Shown: positions 53,959 to 63,726 of the stretch, one piece after another | Layout of the letters: every line of letters begins with the position of its first letter | Position numbering within the stretch: position 1 is the first letter of the stretch | DNA from: RI-153 sp963721725 | GTDB lineage: Bacteria > Chloroflexota > Anaerolineae > Caldilineales > Caldilineaceae | Assembly: GCA_963721725.1 (NCBI GenBank) | Contig: CAVRLX010000019.1 | Location: 1 to 64,000, forward strand | Length of the DNA stretch: 64,000 nucleotides | Direction of reading: 5' to 3' | Notes under the pieces: generated by a model | Seen by the model: the letters and a program-made list of their open reading frames with translations, nothing else | The model's database searches: none | Told to the model about the DNA's origin: nothing | Position numbers and translations under genes: made by a program

Positions 53959-55032
53959 ATGGGCATCATGCCATTTGAACTGGGCCTCTATTCCTTTGCC
54001 GAACTTACGCCAGATCCCCACACGGGCCAGATGATCAGCCCGGCCCAGCGGCTGCAAAATCTATTGGAGACGATTGAACTGGCCGAACAGGTGGGGCTGG
54101 ATATCTTTGCCCTGGGCGAGCACCACCGGCCCGATTTTGTCTCGTCTGCCCCGGCGGTGATCCTGGCGGCAGCGGCAGTGCGCACACAGTCGATCCGCCT
54201 GAGCAGTGCGGTCACTGTGCTCAGTTCCGATGACCCCGTGCGTGTCTTTCAAGATTTCGCTACGTTGGATCTGCTCTCGCACGGGCGCGCCGAGATCATG
54301 GCTGGGCGCGGATCGTTTATCGAGTCGTTCCCCCTTTTTGGCTATGATCTGCGCGATTACGACGCCTGCTCTTTTCCGAAAAGTTGGCGTTGCTTTTGGA
54401 AATCCGCAAAGCCGATCATGTGACGTGGACGGGTAAACATCGCCCCCCATTGCGTGATCAGGGCGTCTATCCGCGCCCGTTTGGGGATGAACTGCCGGTC
54501 TGGGTGGCCGTGGGCGGCACGCCAGAATCGGTGATCCGCGCCGCCACACTGGGCTTGCCCATGGCGCTGGCGATTATCGGCGGTCGACCCGCCCAGTTTG
54601 CGCCCTTCGCCCAACTCTATCGGGAGACAGCCCAGCAACAAGGGCATGATCCCGCGCAGACACGCCTGAGCATCAACTCTCACGGCTACTTGGCCGACAA
54701 TTCCACGCAAGCCATTGACGAATCGTTCCCCTCGTTTGCCCTGGTCATGAACAAGATCTGGGCGTGAGCGCGGCTGGCCGCCCATGTCGCGCACCCAGTT
54801 CGAGGCGTCATGTTCGCTCCACGGAGCCAATTTCGTGGGCAGCCCCGATGATGTCATCGAGAAAATTCTGTTGCAACACAAGATCTTCAACCACGAGCGG
54901 CTGCTGCTCCAACTCAGCGTGGGCACCATGCCGCATGACAAAGTTATGCACGCCATTGAATTGCTGGGGACAAAGGTCGCGCCTGTGGTGCGTGCGGAGA
55001 TTGCCAAACGTACGGCATCCATCGCTCAATAA
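53959..55032 (+). CDS. LLM-class (luciferase-like) flavin-dependent oxidoreductase (two frameshifts)
   Basis: About 357 residues if three frames are joined. F420/FMN-dependent TIM-barrel enzyme: N-terminal 'FELGLYSFAELTPDPHTG', 'DIFALGEHHRPDFVSSAP', 'DDPVRVFQDFATLDLLSHGR', 'EIMAGRGSFIESFPLFG', then 'PVWVAVGGTPESVIRAATLG' and 'FVGSPDDVIEKILLQHKIF'. The first break is near 54370-54376 (DYDA to LFSEKLALLLEI). The second is one extra T at 54759; without it the sequence reads IGRERGWPPMSRTQFE as in homologues. The net frame is restored. The three breaks-free segments are all well conserved, which favours sequence errors over decay. Confidence 0.82.
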
Positions 55033-55037
55033 CAGAT

Positions 55038-55087
55038 TGCGTATTGCGTGTTGCGTATTTTCGGAAATACGCAACACGCAATACGCA
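55038..55087. repeat. Heptamer palindrome, 23-bp perfect arms
   Basis: Arms 55038-55060 and 55065-55087 are exact complements with a TCGG tetraloop. The arm is TGCGTAT, TGCGTGT, TGCGTAT in tandem. It separates the convergent oxidoreductase and alpha-2-macroglobulin genes. Confidence 0.75.
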
Positions 55088-55128
55088 TATCGACCCATGC
55101 TGTTAGCCCCACAAAAAGTCAATCAGCT

Positions 55129-58100
55129 TTACGGGGTCGTCAGCGTCACAATCATGCGCTGCGGCGGCGAGACGTCCTGGCGGTCGGGTGTGTAGTAATC
55201 ATAGACTTGGCTGGGGGCCGTCTGGGCGCGGATCGGGAACCGGGCGCGCAGGCGATACTCCAGCCGGTAGACTCGGTCGTTTCGGACCTCAGTGAGGTAG
55301 AGAATGATCTGGCGTCCGGTGAGTTCGTAACGGTCAATCGTGCGATTTTCCACCAGACGATCCAGATCTTCGGTGAGCGGGGTGAAGCCGGGCGGCAGCC
55401 CCAGATCGACCAAGACGGTTCCCGCCGTCCCCGGCGCCAGCAACTCCACCAGCGCTGTGGCGTTGACCACATCATTGACGGCCAACTCGGTGCGGTCATA
55501 GAAAACGTCGACGCGCATCTCCTGTTGGCGGTCGGGGGCATCGGTGGGGAAGCTGCCCCACGGCACATAGGCCCGGCTGATCACCTGATATTGCACCGCC
55601 CGCTCGCCCTCGATGGTGAGATCGACAATCTGCTCGCCAGGAGCGATATCGTCAAAGGTGATCTGCTGCACCACGTCGGCGTTGGTCTCGTCCAGGCGTG
55701 ATAGTTTGCGTGCGCCCGCCGTTGAGAGTGATGGTGACGGTGGCAGGGCCAGCCTGCGCCTGCTGCTGTTTGCTGTCCATGATCAGCGCCTTCAACGCCC
55801 AAATTGTAGCTTGAGTAGTATAAAAACTACCATACGGATTACGCCGACTCAGCAGGAAATCTAGCGCTCCTTGGGCCACATCTGGGTGTTGACCACTGCG
55901 CATCAAAGCAATAGCGATTTTGGCAGTAACTTCAAAATCAGCAGGAGTACCTCGGCTTCCCAAATAGGTTGGGGTCAACGCATGCCAGAAGTACAGACGA
56001 CCATCTTCGAGGTTGGCCTGGGTCACCAGCCAATCTAACAATGCCTTTGCTTGGGGATCGGCATCGTCTACAGCGATTAGTGCATTGGCAATTATAGTTA
56101 GATTTGAAACTCCCAGAGCATCCACAATTTCAGGGGTCGGCAGCGGGGATGCAAATGTACCGCCGCTATCTTTGTTCAGCTTATCCACATATGCCAGTTC
56201 ATCTTTCAAATACTGAACAGCACGTTGAATTGAGTCAGTCTGACCGTAACCAGCATCGGCCAGCGCCCAAGCAATATAGGCCGTTGTGCCAAGATTATAG
56301 GCAGCCATCTGCTCCCGACTCATCTCACTTGTGACCCACCATGGGCTCCAACTTCCGTTGGCGTTTTGTTGATCAAAGAGGAAGCCTGCTGTGCGTTCGA
56401 TCAGCGCTGGATCGACATAACTGACCTGGCTCATATCGGTGAACTCCATCAACCCATAGGCAGTGAGCATAGTTCCTGGCGGTGGGGTCGCCGTACAGGC
56501 TAAAGCCACCGGGCACATTGGTCTCGAAGGTGAGCAGACGCTGATAGCCCAGGTTGATGTACTGCTCGGCCTGGAGTTGGATGCGCGGATTGAGTTGCCC
56601 AGTACTCTTGAGATAGTCCAGCACCATCACGTTGGGATAGGTGGTGCTGCTGGTCTGCTCGAAACAGCCATAGGGCTGCTGCAACATCCCCTCCAGCCCT
56701 TCGAGGATTTGGCTGACCGTGCCGGGGTAGAGTTTGACGGTGACAGTGGCCGTGCCGGGGATGGCCTCGGCGGGCACGGTCACACTGGCGCTGGCGCTGT
56801 CAGTCAGTTTGCCATTGGCAAGCGCGGTCTGCGGGCTGCCGTCGGGGAGCACCTCGACTTGACGCAGCACGGCGTCGCTCATGGCGCTGCCCGTGGCGTC
56901 CACGCGGCAGATCATGCAGGCCAAAGCCCGTGATGCGGATGGGCAGATAGGCCACGCCCACCTCGTTGGGGCCGATCTCCACGGTCAACTGCGGCTCTTG
57001 AATGAACTCGAACCAATCAGCGGGGGCCACGCTGAGGGTCACCGTCTGCGCTTCGCCCAGATAGTTGAAGATGCTCACAGGCACGGCGATCTCGTCACCC
57101 ACGGTGAGGAAGCGGGGCAGATCTGGCTCGACGAAGAAATCCTGGAAGACACGCAGCCCGCTTTCGGCACTGCCCAGGTTACCCGCCTGATCCGAGGCCA
57201 CAATGCTGACGCGCCACGTAGTGATGGAGTCGGCAATGGGCACTTCCAGCGTGGCGTGTCCATCGGCGTCTGTCTCCACTTGGGGCTGCCAATAGAGCGT
57301 CTCGGGGAAAAACTGGCGCAGGCGGGTCTCTTTGGGCTGGCCGCGGGTGGCGGTGGTTTCCTCCATGCCAGCCGATTCGGCGGCGGCCGGGGCTTCGGCA
57401 GCCGGAGCCGCAGTTGGTGACGCCGAGGCACATGCGCCCCAAAAGAAGGCGGCCAGCCCCAACAGCAGCGTGGCGATCACAGCCCGGCGGCGGCGCCGGC
57501 TGCCGTCATAGAAGGCCAATCCTAGTAGGGGCAGGGCCAGCGCGCCGCGGATGCTCCACGCCCGGGCCAGCACCAGATTATCATCCGCAGGGGAAGTGGT
57601 CGCCACAACGGGACGCGCCACGGTGCTGACATCATGCAGCGCCAGTTCCTCGGCGAAGAAGCCGAAGAGAGCGAGCTTGGCGCGAACTGCGTGTTGCAAA
57701 TTGCGAATTGTGATCTCCGCTGTCCGCGTCTGCGGTCTCGTCGGTCTCGCCGTCCGCCGTCCGCTCGGCTCTCCCCAGTTCGTGCGGATAGGAGTGCGCT
57801 TTTGGTCATAGGGCGAGGGATCGTCGGCTTGCAGCGGCGCGAAGTCGTGGATCTCGTAGCGGGGTTCGCTGAGTTCGCGTTCGAGCAGAAAGTAGGTGCG
57901 GGCGAAGCCAGGATCTTGCGCGCCCACGGAAAAGACCGACTCGTCCACAATGGCAACCCCCAGCGCGCCGATCATGGGTGCGCCGTCACGGCTGACGGTG
58001 ACATCTAGGGTGGCGGTGTCGCCGGGACGATAGACCTCTTGATCGGCGCTGATCTCGACCTGGGCCGGGGCGGGGTTGACCAGCACATAGCGGCGGTCGC

Positions 58101-59702
58101 GGACGATTTCGCCGTCCGTGGTGATGACATAGGCGTGGAGTTCCAGCGTGCCCAGCAGCGAACCGTCAATGTCAATCGCGGCCTGGGCCACGCCATCCTG
58201 CACGGGCAGGGCCACGAGGCCAAAGGTCTGCTGATCTTTCACCACGTCGAGATAGGCTGTCTGGGCCGTGCCCGCCACGTAGATGTCCACGTTGAGCGTG
58301 TCGCCGATCTGGTATTCAGCCTGATCCGGGCGCAGCAGCACAGCGTTGGCTCCATCGGCAACACCGAGCAGCAGGTTGGTTTGGACGCTGGGTCCGACCT
58401 CCCCGCTGGCGTCCAGCGCCGCAGCCGTGACATTCAGCACCACATAGTTGCTGTTCGCTGTGGGGGTGATGGTGACGGTGGCAAGGCCAAACTCATCGGT
58501 CTGCACAGTCTGTGTGATATCGCCGGTGTCGCTGCCCACGGTCAACTCCGCCTGGGCGGCGCGGCCATCGGGATAGCTGGTCTGCATGTAGATGATATTT
58601 TCCAAGCCAGGGCGCAAAAAGCCTGATTCGGGCACAGCCTCCACCAAGAGCGGCTGCTCGGCCACGGTCACGCTTTCGGTGACAGATTCGGCGTGGTTGG
58701 CGGTATCGACCACAGTAATATCAAGGTCGATGCTGGCCGTGTTGTTCTCTAACTGGCCGACAAAGTAGTCGGGCACGGTGAACTCGTAGCTGTAAAAGCC
58801 GGTTTCGTCGGTCAGCCCGCTGATCTCAAAGACGGTAACCCGCTCCACATCGGTGACATAGCCCACGATGCGCACCATGCCCCCGGCCACAGGTTTGCCG
58901 AAAAAGTATTGGGCGTCGACGGTTCCCGTGGCAACATCGCCGGGCAGATAGAAGGTGCGCTCTGGGCTGAAGGTGATCTCGAAACGGGGCAGCGTATACG
59001 GCTTCACCTCCACGCTGCGGCTGCTGGTCACCGGTCCCATCTGGGCGGTGATGATGTAATCCCCGCTGGGGGCGAGGGTGTCCAGCGCAAAATCTACGGC
59101 AGCGATGCCCCACGCCGAGGTGGTGATCTCCTGGCGCATGAGCCGGTTGCCACTGGGATCGTCCACGGTGACAATGAGCGGCTGATCCTGGGCGGCTTTG
59201 AGGGCCAACGAATCCAGCGCCAGCCCGCGCACGTGGATGACCTGGCCGGGTTGATAGACGGGCTTGTCGGTGGAGACCAAAATGTTATAGACGCGCCCAA
59301 TGTAGATCTCCTCGATCACTTCGGCATACAAATTATCCGTCTCGGCGATGATTTGGAGCGTCTGTTCTGCGGCATCGACACCTTCAGGCACGTCAAACTG
59401 GGCCAGGGCCAGCCCGTTTTCGTCGGTGCTGGCGGTGTACAGTTGGGTGGCATTGCCGTCTGGCGTGTTGAGGATCACTTGCACACGCGGATTGGCGGCT
59501 GGTTCGCCTGTGTTGCTGTCCAATACCTGGAGCAGTAGCGAGCCGGCGCTGCCGGGGGCCAGATAGTAGGGCTGGCCCATAACGGACAACATAAGATTGG
59601 GGGCGGGATGTATTCCTCGGAGGGCGGCGGGCAACCGAGGATGAAGAGCGCCAGCGGCAGCAGCAGGCGCAATAGACGATGGCGTGCGGGATGGGATCGC
59701 AT
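55129..59702 (-). CDS. Alpha-2-macroglobulin-like lipoprotein (four frameshifts)
   Basis: About 1523 residues from ATG 59702 (AGGAGG upstream). Lipoprotein signal with lipobox 'LFILGC'. Macroglobulin (MG) domains follow, e.g. 'VSTDKPVYQPGQVIHVRGLA' and 'FYLPGDVATGTVDAQYFFGK'. The mid-protein region reads 'QFFPETLYWQPQVETDADGH' and 'SITTWRVSIVASDQAGNLGS', and the thioester 'PYGCFEQTSSTTYPN' is intact. A terpenoid-toroid domain ('LIERTAGFLFDQQNANGSWS') and receptor-like C-terminus end it. Breaks lie at 59599-59603 (C5 for C6), 56906-56907, 56473-56474 and 55715-55717. Between MG6 and the FPETLYW block lie a heptamer-coded insert and hydrophobic helices in place of a bait region. It probably traps proteases in the envelope. 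No pbpC partner is present. Confidence 0.85.
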
Positions 59703-59871
59703 GGGGCCTCCTGGTGGGTCTCTAGAAAGGGATAGGGTGGATGAAGAGCAGACGATAGGGATGATCAAAAAGTTGCACGGCATAGCGTGGGTTTGTGATC
59801 CAGATTCCGGCCCATCAAATGGTACAATTGGTGGGCATTCATCATACACGATTTTAGCCAGGAGAAAACTT

Positions 59872-60219
59872 ATGATTTTTTGGTGGTGGCCGTTTGGCAA
59901 GGTTTCAGGGATTGATCGAAAGCAACTTCAGGAACAATTACGGAGCAAACGAACTCCGCAGCTAATCGACGTACGTAGCGGCGGCGAATATGAGCAAGGG
60001 CACATTAAAGGGGCGCGCTCGGTGCCGATTCATCGGCTGCGCGGACAGCTCGACAAGTTGGGGTTGGATCCAAAGCGTCCGGTAATCGCCATTTGTAAGA
60101 CGGCGCATCGTTCGGTGCCGGCGGTGCGGCTGTTGCAGGAGCGTGGCTTTGAGGCACATCAACTTGAGGGGGGAATGGATGGGTGGCGTTCGGCGGAGTT
60201 GCCAGAGGTAAAGGGATAA
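59872..60219 (+). CDS. Rhodanese-like sulfurtransferase
   Basis: 115 residues from ATG 59872, with AGGAGA upstream. Single rhodanese domain: 'TPQLIDVRSGGEYEQGHIKG', 'ARSVPIHRLRGQLDKLGLDP' and the active loop 'CKTAHRS' with catalytic Cys75. A short hydrophobic N-terminus (MIFWWWPFGK) may associate with the membrane. It transfers sulfur from a persulfide to an acceptor; the partner is unknown. It is divergent from the alpha-2-macroglobulin gene. Confidence 0.9.
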   Translation: MIFWWWPFGKVSGIDRKQLQEQLRSKRTPQLIDVRSGGEYEQGHIKGARSVPIHRLRGQLDKLGLDPKRPVIAICKTAHRSVPAVRLLQERGFEAHQLEGGMDGWRSAELPEVKG

Positions 60220-60225
60220 AAGAAA

Positions 60226-60265
60226 GGGATTGGATATGGGGTAGTACTACCCCATATCCAATCCC
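60226..60265. repeat. 40-bp perfect palindrome without loop
   Basis: 60226-60245 is followed directly by its exact complement 60246-60265 (centre AGTACT). It lies between the convergent rhodanese and RodZ-like genes. In RNA it would form a long hairpin; no T tract follows. Confidence 0.7.
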
Positions 60266-60283
60266 CAATCGGTACCTCAATCT

Positions 60284-61577
60284 TTAATTTTGCACTTGAA
60301 TCGTCACCCGACACGGCGTCGGATAGTTGCCTGTCGTGTCTACTACGGTGAGTTGAACGGTATAGGAACCATTGGGCACGGCGGCGCTGTTAAAGCGCCC
60401 TAGCACGCCCCCTTGCACCGCATTGGATGTTCCATCAAAGTAGCCAAAGCCACCCTCAGCGTTAGCCCCTGGCGCATATTCCAACTTGTAAAAGTTCATC
60501 TGTGGGTTCGTGGCAGAGCCAAGAATCGGCACAACCCCATTGACCACTTGATTAACCCCTGGCGACGTAATCGCTGCATTGGGATCAGAACAGTTGGCGG
60601 CGGCGATGATCGGCGCCGGGGTGGGCGTGGGCGGCTCTGGCGTCGCCGTGGGAATCTCCACTGTGGGCGTGGGCGGCTCTGGCGTCGCCGTGGGAATCTC
60701 CACCGTGGGCGTGGGCGGCTCTGGCGTCGCCGTGGGAATCTCTACCGTGGGCGTGGGCGGCTCTGGCGTCGCCGTGGGAATCTCTACCGTGGGCGTGGGT
60801 GGCTCTGGCGTTGATGTCGAAGTAGGTCCCACCAGCGCAGCAGAATTTTGGCTGGCAGGTTGCGTGGCATTTGTGCTTTCGGCGTTATTAACGCCCCCTG
60901 TACCACCCGCCGCAGAGTCAGCCAGGATGGCGGCGGTCGGTTCAGGCTGGGTAACAGCAGAGGTTGCGTCGGCTGCGGGATTGATCAACTGATTAGCTTG
61001 GCTTTGCAGCCCCCCAAAGAGCATTGCCACCTCGCCACCGATTTTCGCGTACTCCCCAAAAGAGCAGCGCCGCCACCAAGATCACAGCTACCACAGCAAG
61101 GATAGGCGCAAACCAATCACGCCCCATAGCCATATATTCAGAGATCTGACTGCTAACTGGTGTCTCTTCCAGGTCTACATCTTTGGGCCGGTAATCCACA
61201 TCACGCAGCGGCGGCAATGCTGCGCCGGCACTGGTCTTGGAAAGCGCACGCGCCAGTTCACCGTCGGTGTTGGTGCGGCGTCGGTCCATTAGATCATTAG
61301 CATTGATACGCAGAAAGTTGGCATAGTTGCGCAGAAAACCACGCCCCACCACTTCCCCCGGCAGCAGATGCCATTCGTCGGCCTCTAGCGCCGCCAAATA
61401 TTTTTGGCGGATGCGTGTGGATTTTTCCACCTCGGCCAGAGAAACACCAGCATTTTCGCGGCGATCGCGCAAAACAGCCCCAATCGTCTGGAGCGAAGAG
61501 GTTCCGTTGTTGCCATTGCCGCCCCGACCATAACCCTGGGCGTGGCTTGAAACGTCGCGTGTATCGGAATTTTCCAT
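60284..61577 (-). CDS. RodZ-like HTH membrane protein with Pro/Thr repeats and Ig-like C-terminus (frameshifted)
   Basis: About 430 residues from ATG 61577 after joining two frames. N-terminal HTH_25 domain ('TIGAVLRDRRENAGVSLAEV', 'TRIRQKYLAALEADEWHLLP'), as in RodZ, which couples MreB to the membrane. One membrane helix follows ('FAPILAVVAVILVAALLF'), then a Ser/Thr/Pro-rich linker with tandem copies of 'TPEPPTPTVEIPTA' (42-bp DNA repeats, about 60630-60810). The C-terminal Ig-like domain is 'VPILGSATNPQMNFYKLEYA'. One extra T in a run of four (61058-61061) breaks the frame; without it LLFGEYAKIGGEVAMLF reads through. Likely role: cell-shape or envelope control. Confidence 0.82.
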
Positions 61578-61869
61578 AGATGCGTTTATGATAGCGAGAC
61601 CTATACTCTCGGATAATAACGTCTACATGCAGGCTGACTTCGCAAACAAAGCCTGACCAGCGCGTCCATAAGATAGATAAATGCGGTGTTATTGTAGCAT
61701 ACAGATCGAGGCAGCCTCTAATCTGTGCAGAGTGTGGATAGAACGAATCGTCGGGTTTACGGGCAGATTGACACACCGGCTTCCTGTTGTACAATGCGGC
61801 AAGGATACAACGTCGATCAAGCGTAGGTCAGGCGTAGAGCATCGGTCCCCCGAATCGGTTCATGACTTC

Positions 61870-62574
61870 ATGCGTCTCCATCTGCTCCGCCGGTTACAAC
61901 AACTCTTTGCTCTGGTCAGTGTGTTGCTCATTGGGCTGGTAATAATATTGATCGGCCAGAGTATCGGGCTGCTTCCCTCCAACCTGGGAACATACGTCGC
62001 CGAGACATGGTTTCCGCCTGCGCCGCCTGATGTAGCGCTGATCAGTGGACACGCTGGCTATGATTCCGGTGCGGTCTGCACCGATGAGAAAGGCCAGACC
62101 ACAGTAACCGAGGCATCGGTCAATGCCAACGTGGCTAGTTTGGTGCAAATGCGCCTGCGCCGTGCCGGAATGAACGTCATACTACTGGATGAGTACGATG
62201 CACGACTGGCGGGGTTGGTAGCCGGGGTAGTGTTGAGTCTGCATGCTGATAGCTGTGTGCCGTTGAGCGGATACAAAGCGGCCACCCCTCCCCAAAGCGC
62301 CACGCCCCAGGTTGAAGCTCGTTTGCTGGCCTGCATCGATCAACACTATGCAAACGCCACCGACCTTGCCCCGCACCTCGACACGATCACCCATGACATG
62401 ACTGACTATCATGCCTTTCGCAAGGTGGAAGATCAGACACCCATTGCCATTTTGGAACTGGGCTTCTTGGGCGGAGATCAAAGGCTGCTCACCGATAATG
62501 TGGAGGTTGTGGCCGAGGGGGTGGCGGAGAGTTTGCGCTGTTTTTTACGAGGAGAAAAAACGAGTAAGGAGTAA
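61870..62574 (+). CDS. N-acetylmuramoyl-L-alanine amidase-like protein (Amidase_3)
   Basis: 234 residues from ATG 61870; the frame is open back to 61681 but has no ribosome-binding site or similarity there. N-terminal membrane anchor 'LVSVLLIGLVIILIGQSIGL'. The zinc amidase fold follows: 'VALISGHAGYDSGAVC' (His61), 'VVLSLHADSC' (second His near 124) and the catalytic Glu in 'IAILELGFLGGDQRLLTD'. It would cleave the amide between MurNAc and L-Ala in peptidoglycan. The last residues (RGEKTSKE) and the stop are inside the palindrome that follows. Confidence 0.85.
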   Translation: MRLHLLRRLQQLFALVSVLLIGLVIILIGQSIGLLPSNLGTYVAETWFPPAPPDVALISGHAGYDSGAVCTDEKGQTTVTEASVNANVASLVQMRLRRAGMNVILLDEYDARLAGLVAGVVLSLHADSCVPLSGYKAATPPQSATPQVEARLLACIDQHYANATDLAPHLDTITHDMTDYHAFRKVEDQTPIAILELGFLGGDQRLLTDNVEVVAEGVAESLRCFLRGEKTSKE

Positions 62575-62609
62575 AAAGGCCATGATGCCTTTTACTCCTT
62601 ACTCGTTTT
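62557..62609. repeat. Heptamer palindrome overlapping the amidase 3' end
   Basis: Left arm 62557-62580 and right arm 62587-62609 are complementary over 23 bp (one bulged A). The core is ACGAGTAAGGAGTAAAA, the same GAGTAAGGAGTA words as at 9724. The amidase stop (62572-62574) is in the left arm. Confidence 0.7.
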
Positions 62610-62643
62610 GCATACAAATCAACTCAATAAACAGTCAGTCGGC

Positions 62644-63726
62644 CTACGCCACCTGTCCTACTTTTTCCACAGGTTTCACGGCTTCGTGCAGGAAGCAGGC
62701 CACGTAATGGCCGCTGCCCACATCGGTAAAAGCCGGTTCATACTGGCGGCAGATGTCCATCACCCGTGGGCAGCGCGTGTTGAAATTGCACCCTTTGGGC
62801 GGATTGGCCGGGCTAGGCACATCCCCTTCCAGGATGATGCGCTGTCGTTTCTTCTCGATCTCTGGATCAGGAATAGGCACTGCCGAGAGCAACGCCTGCG
62901 TGTAAGGGTGCATGGGATCAGCATACAGAGCGTCACGATCCGCCAACTCGACAATCTTGCCCAGATACATCACGGCGATGCGATCCGAAATGTGGCGCAC
63001 CACTGAAAGATCATGGGCGATGAAGAGGTAGGTCAGTCCCAATTCGCCCTGAAGATCTTCCAAGAGATTAATCACTTGGGCCTGAATCGACACATCCAGC
63101 GCCGAGATCGGCTCGTCGCAGACAATGAACGATGGGTTCACGGCCAACGCCCGCGCCACGCCGATGCGCTGGCGTTGGCCACCGGAGAACTCATGGGGAT
63201 AGCGGTTAACAAAGTAGGGATTCAGCCCCACGGTTTTGAGTAATTCCTGCACCCGCTCTTGGCGCTCTTTGCGGTTGCTGCCAATGTTATGCACTTCCAG
63301 CGGTTCGCCGATGATGCTGCCCACGGTCATACGTGGGTTGAGCGAGGCATAAGGATCTTGAAAGATCATCTGCATCCGGCGGCGCATCCGGCGCAGATCG
63401 CCGCCCTTCATCTCGGTGAGATCCTTGCCTTCAAAGATCACTTGCCCGTCGGTGGGATCGTAAAGCTGCAAAATGGCGCGGCCCGTTGTGGATTTGCCAC
63501 AGCCCGATTCGCCCACAAGCCCCAAGGTTTCGCCGCGCATCAGATCAAAATTGATGCCGTCCACGGCTTTGATACTGCCCACTTGGCGCTGAATCAAAAT
63601 GCCGCGAGTGATGGGGAAGTGCATTTTTAGATTGCGCACGCTTAGGATTACATCCTGTTTCGTGGCATCGGCTCCGGCGGACATACTGCCCACAGGCAAT
63701 GTTCGAGTGGTTTCTTCTTTGCTCAT
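62644..63726 (-). CDS. Oligopeptide/dipeptide ABC transporter ATP-binding protein, OppF/DppF type
   Basis: 360 residues from ATG 63726. Walker A 'GLVGESGCGKSTTGRAIL', signature 'FSGGQRQRIGVARAL', Walker B 'FIVCDEPISALDV', and the H-loop 'IAHDLSVVRHISDRIAVMYL'. The C-terminal oligopeptide-transport domain has the Cys-rich '[C]NFNTRCPRVMDIC' that may bind an Fe-S cluster in this family. It energises uptake of peptides, nickel or other solutes with OppD, which overlaps it upstream by ATGA. Permease and binding-protein genes must lie outside the window. Confidence 0.93.
   Translation of the reverse strand: MSKEETTRTLPVGSMSAGADATKQDVILSVRNLKMHFPITRGILIQRQVGSIKAVDGINFDLMRGETLGLVGESGCGKSTTGRAILQLYDPTDGQVIFEGKDLTEMKGGDLRRMRRRMQMIFQDPYASLNPRMTVGSIIGEPLEVHNIGSNRKERQERVQELLKTVGLNPYFVNRYPHEFSGGQRQRIGVARALAVNPSFIVCDEPISALDVSIQAQVINLLEDLQGELGLTYLFIAHDLSVVRHISDRIAVMYLGKIVELADRDALYADPMHPYTQALLSAVPIPDPEIEKKRQRIILEGDVPSPANPPKGCNFNTRCPRVMDICRQYEPAFTDVGSGHYVACFLHEAVKPVEKVGQVA

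Noticed and set aside
60579..60992. Gly/Val-rich repetitive ORF on the plus strand
   Set aside because: It is the complement of the TPEPPTPTVEIPTA repeats of the RodZ-like protein.
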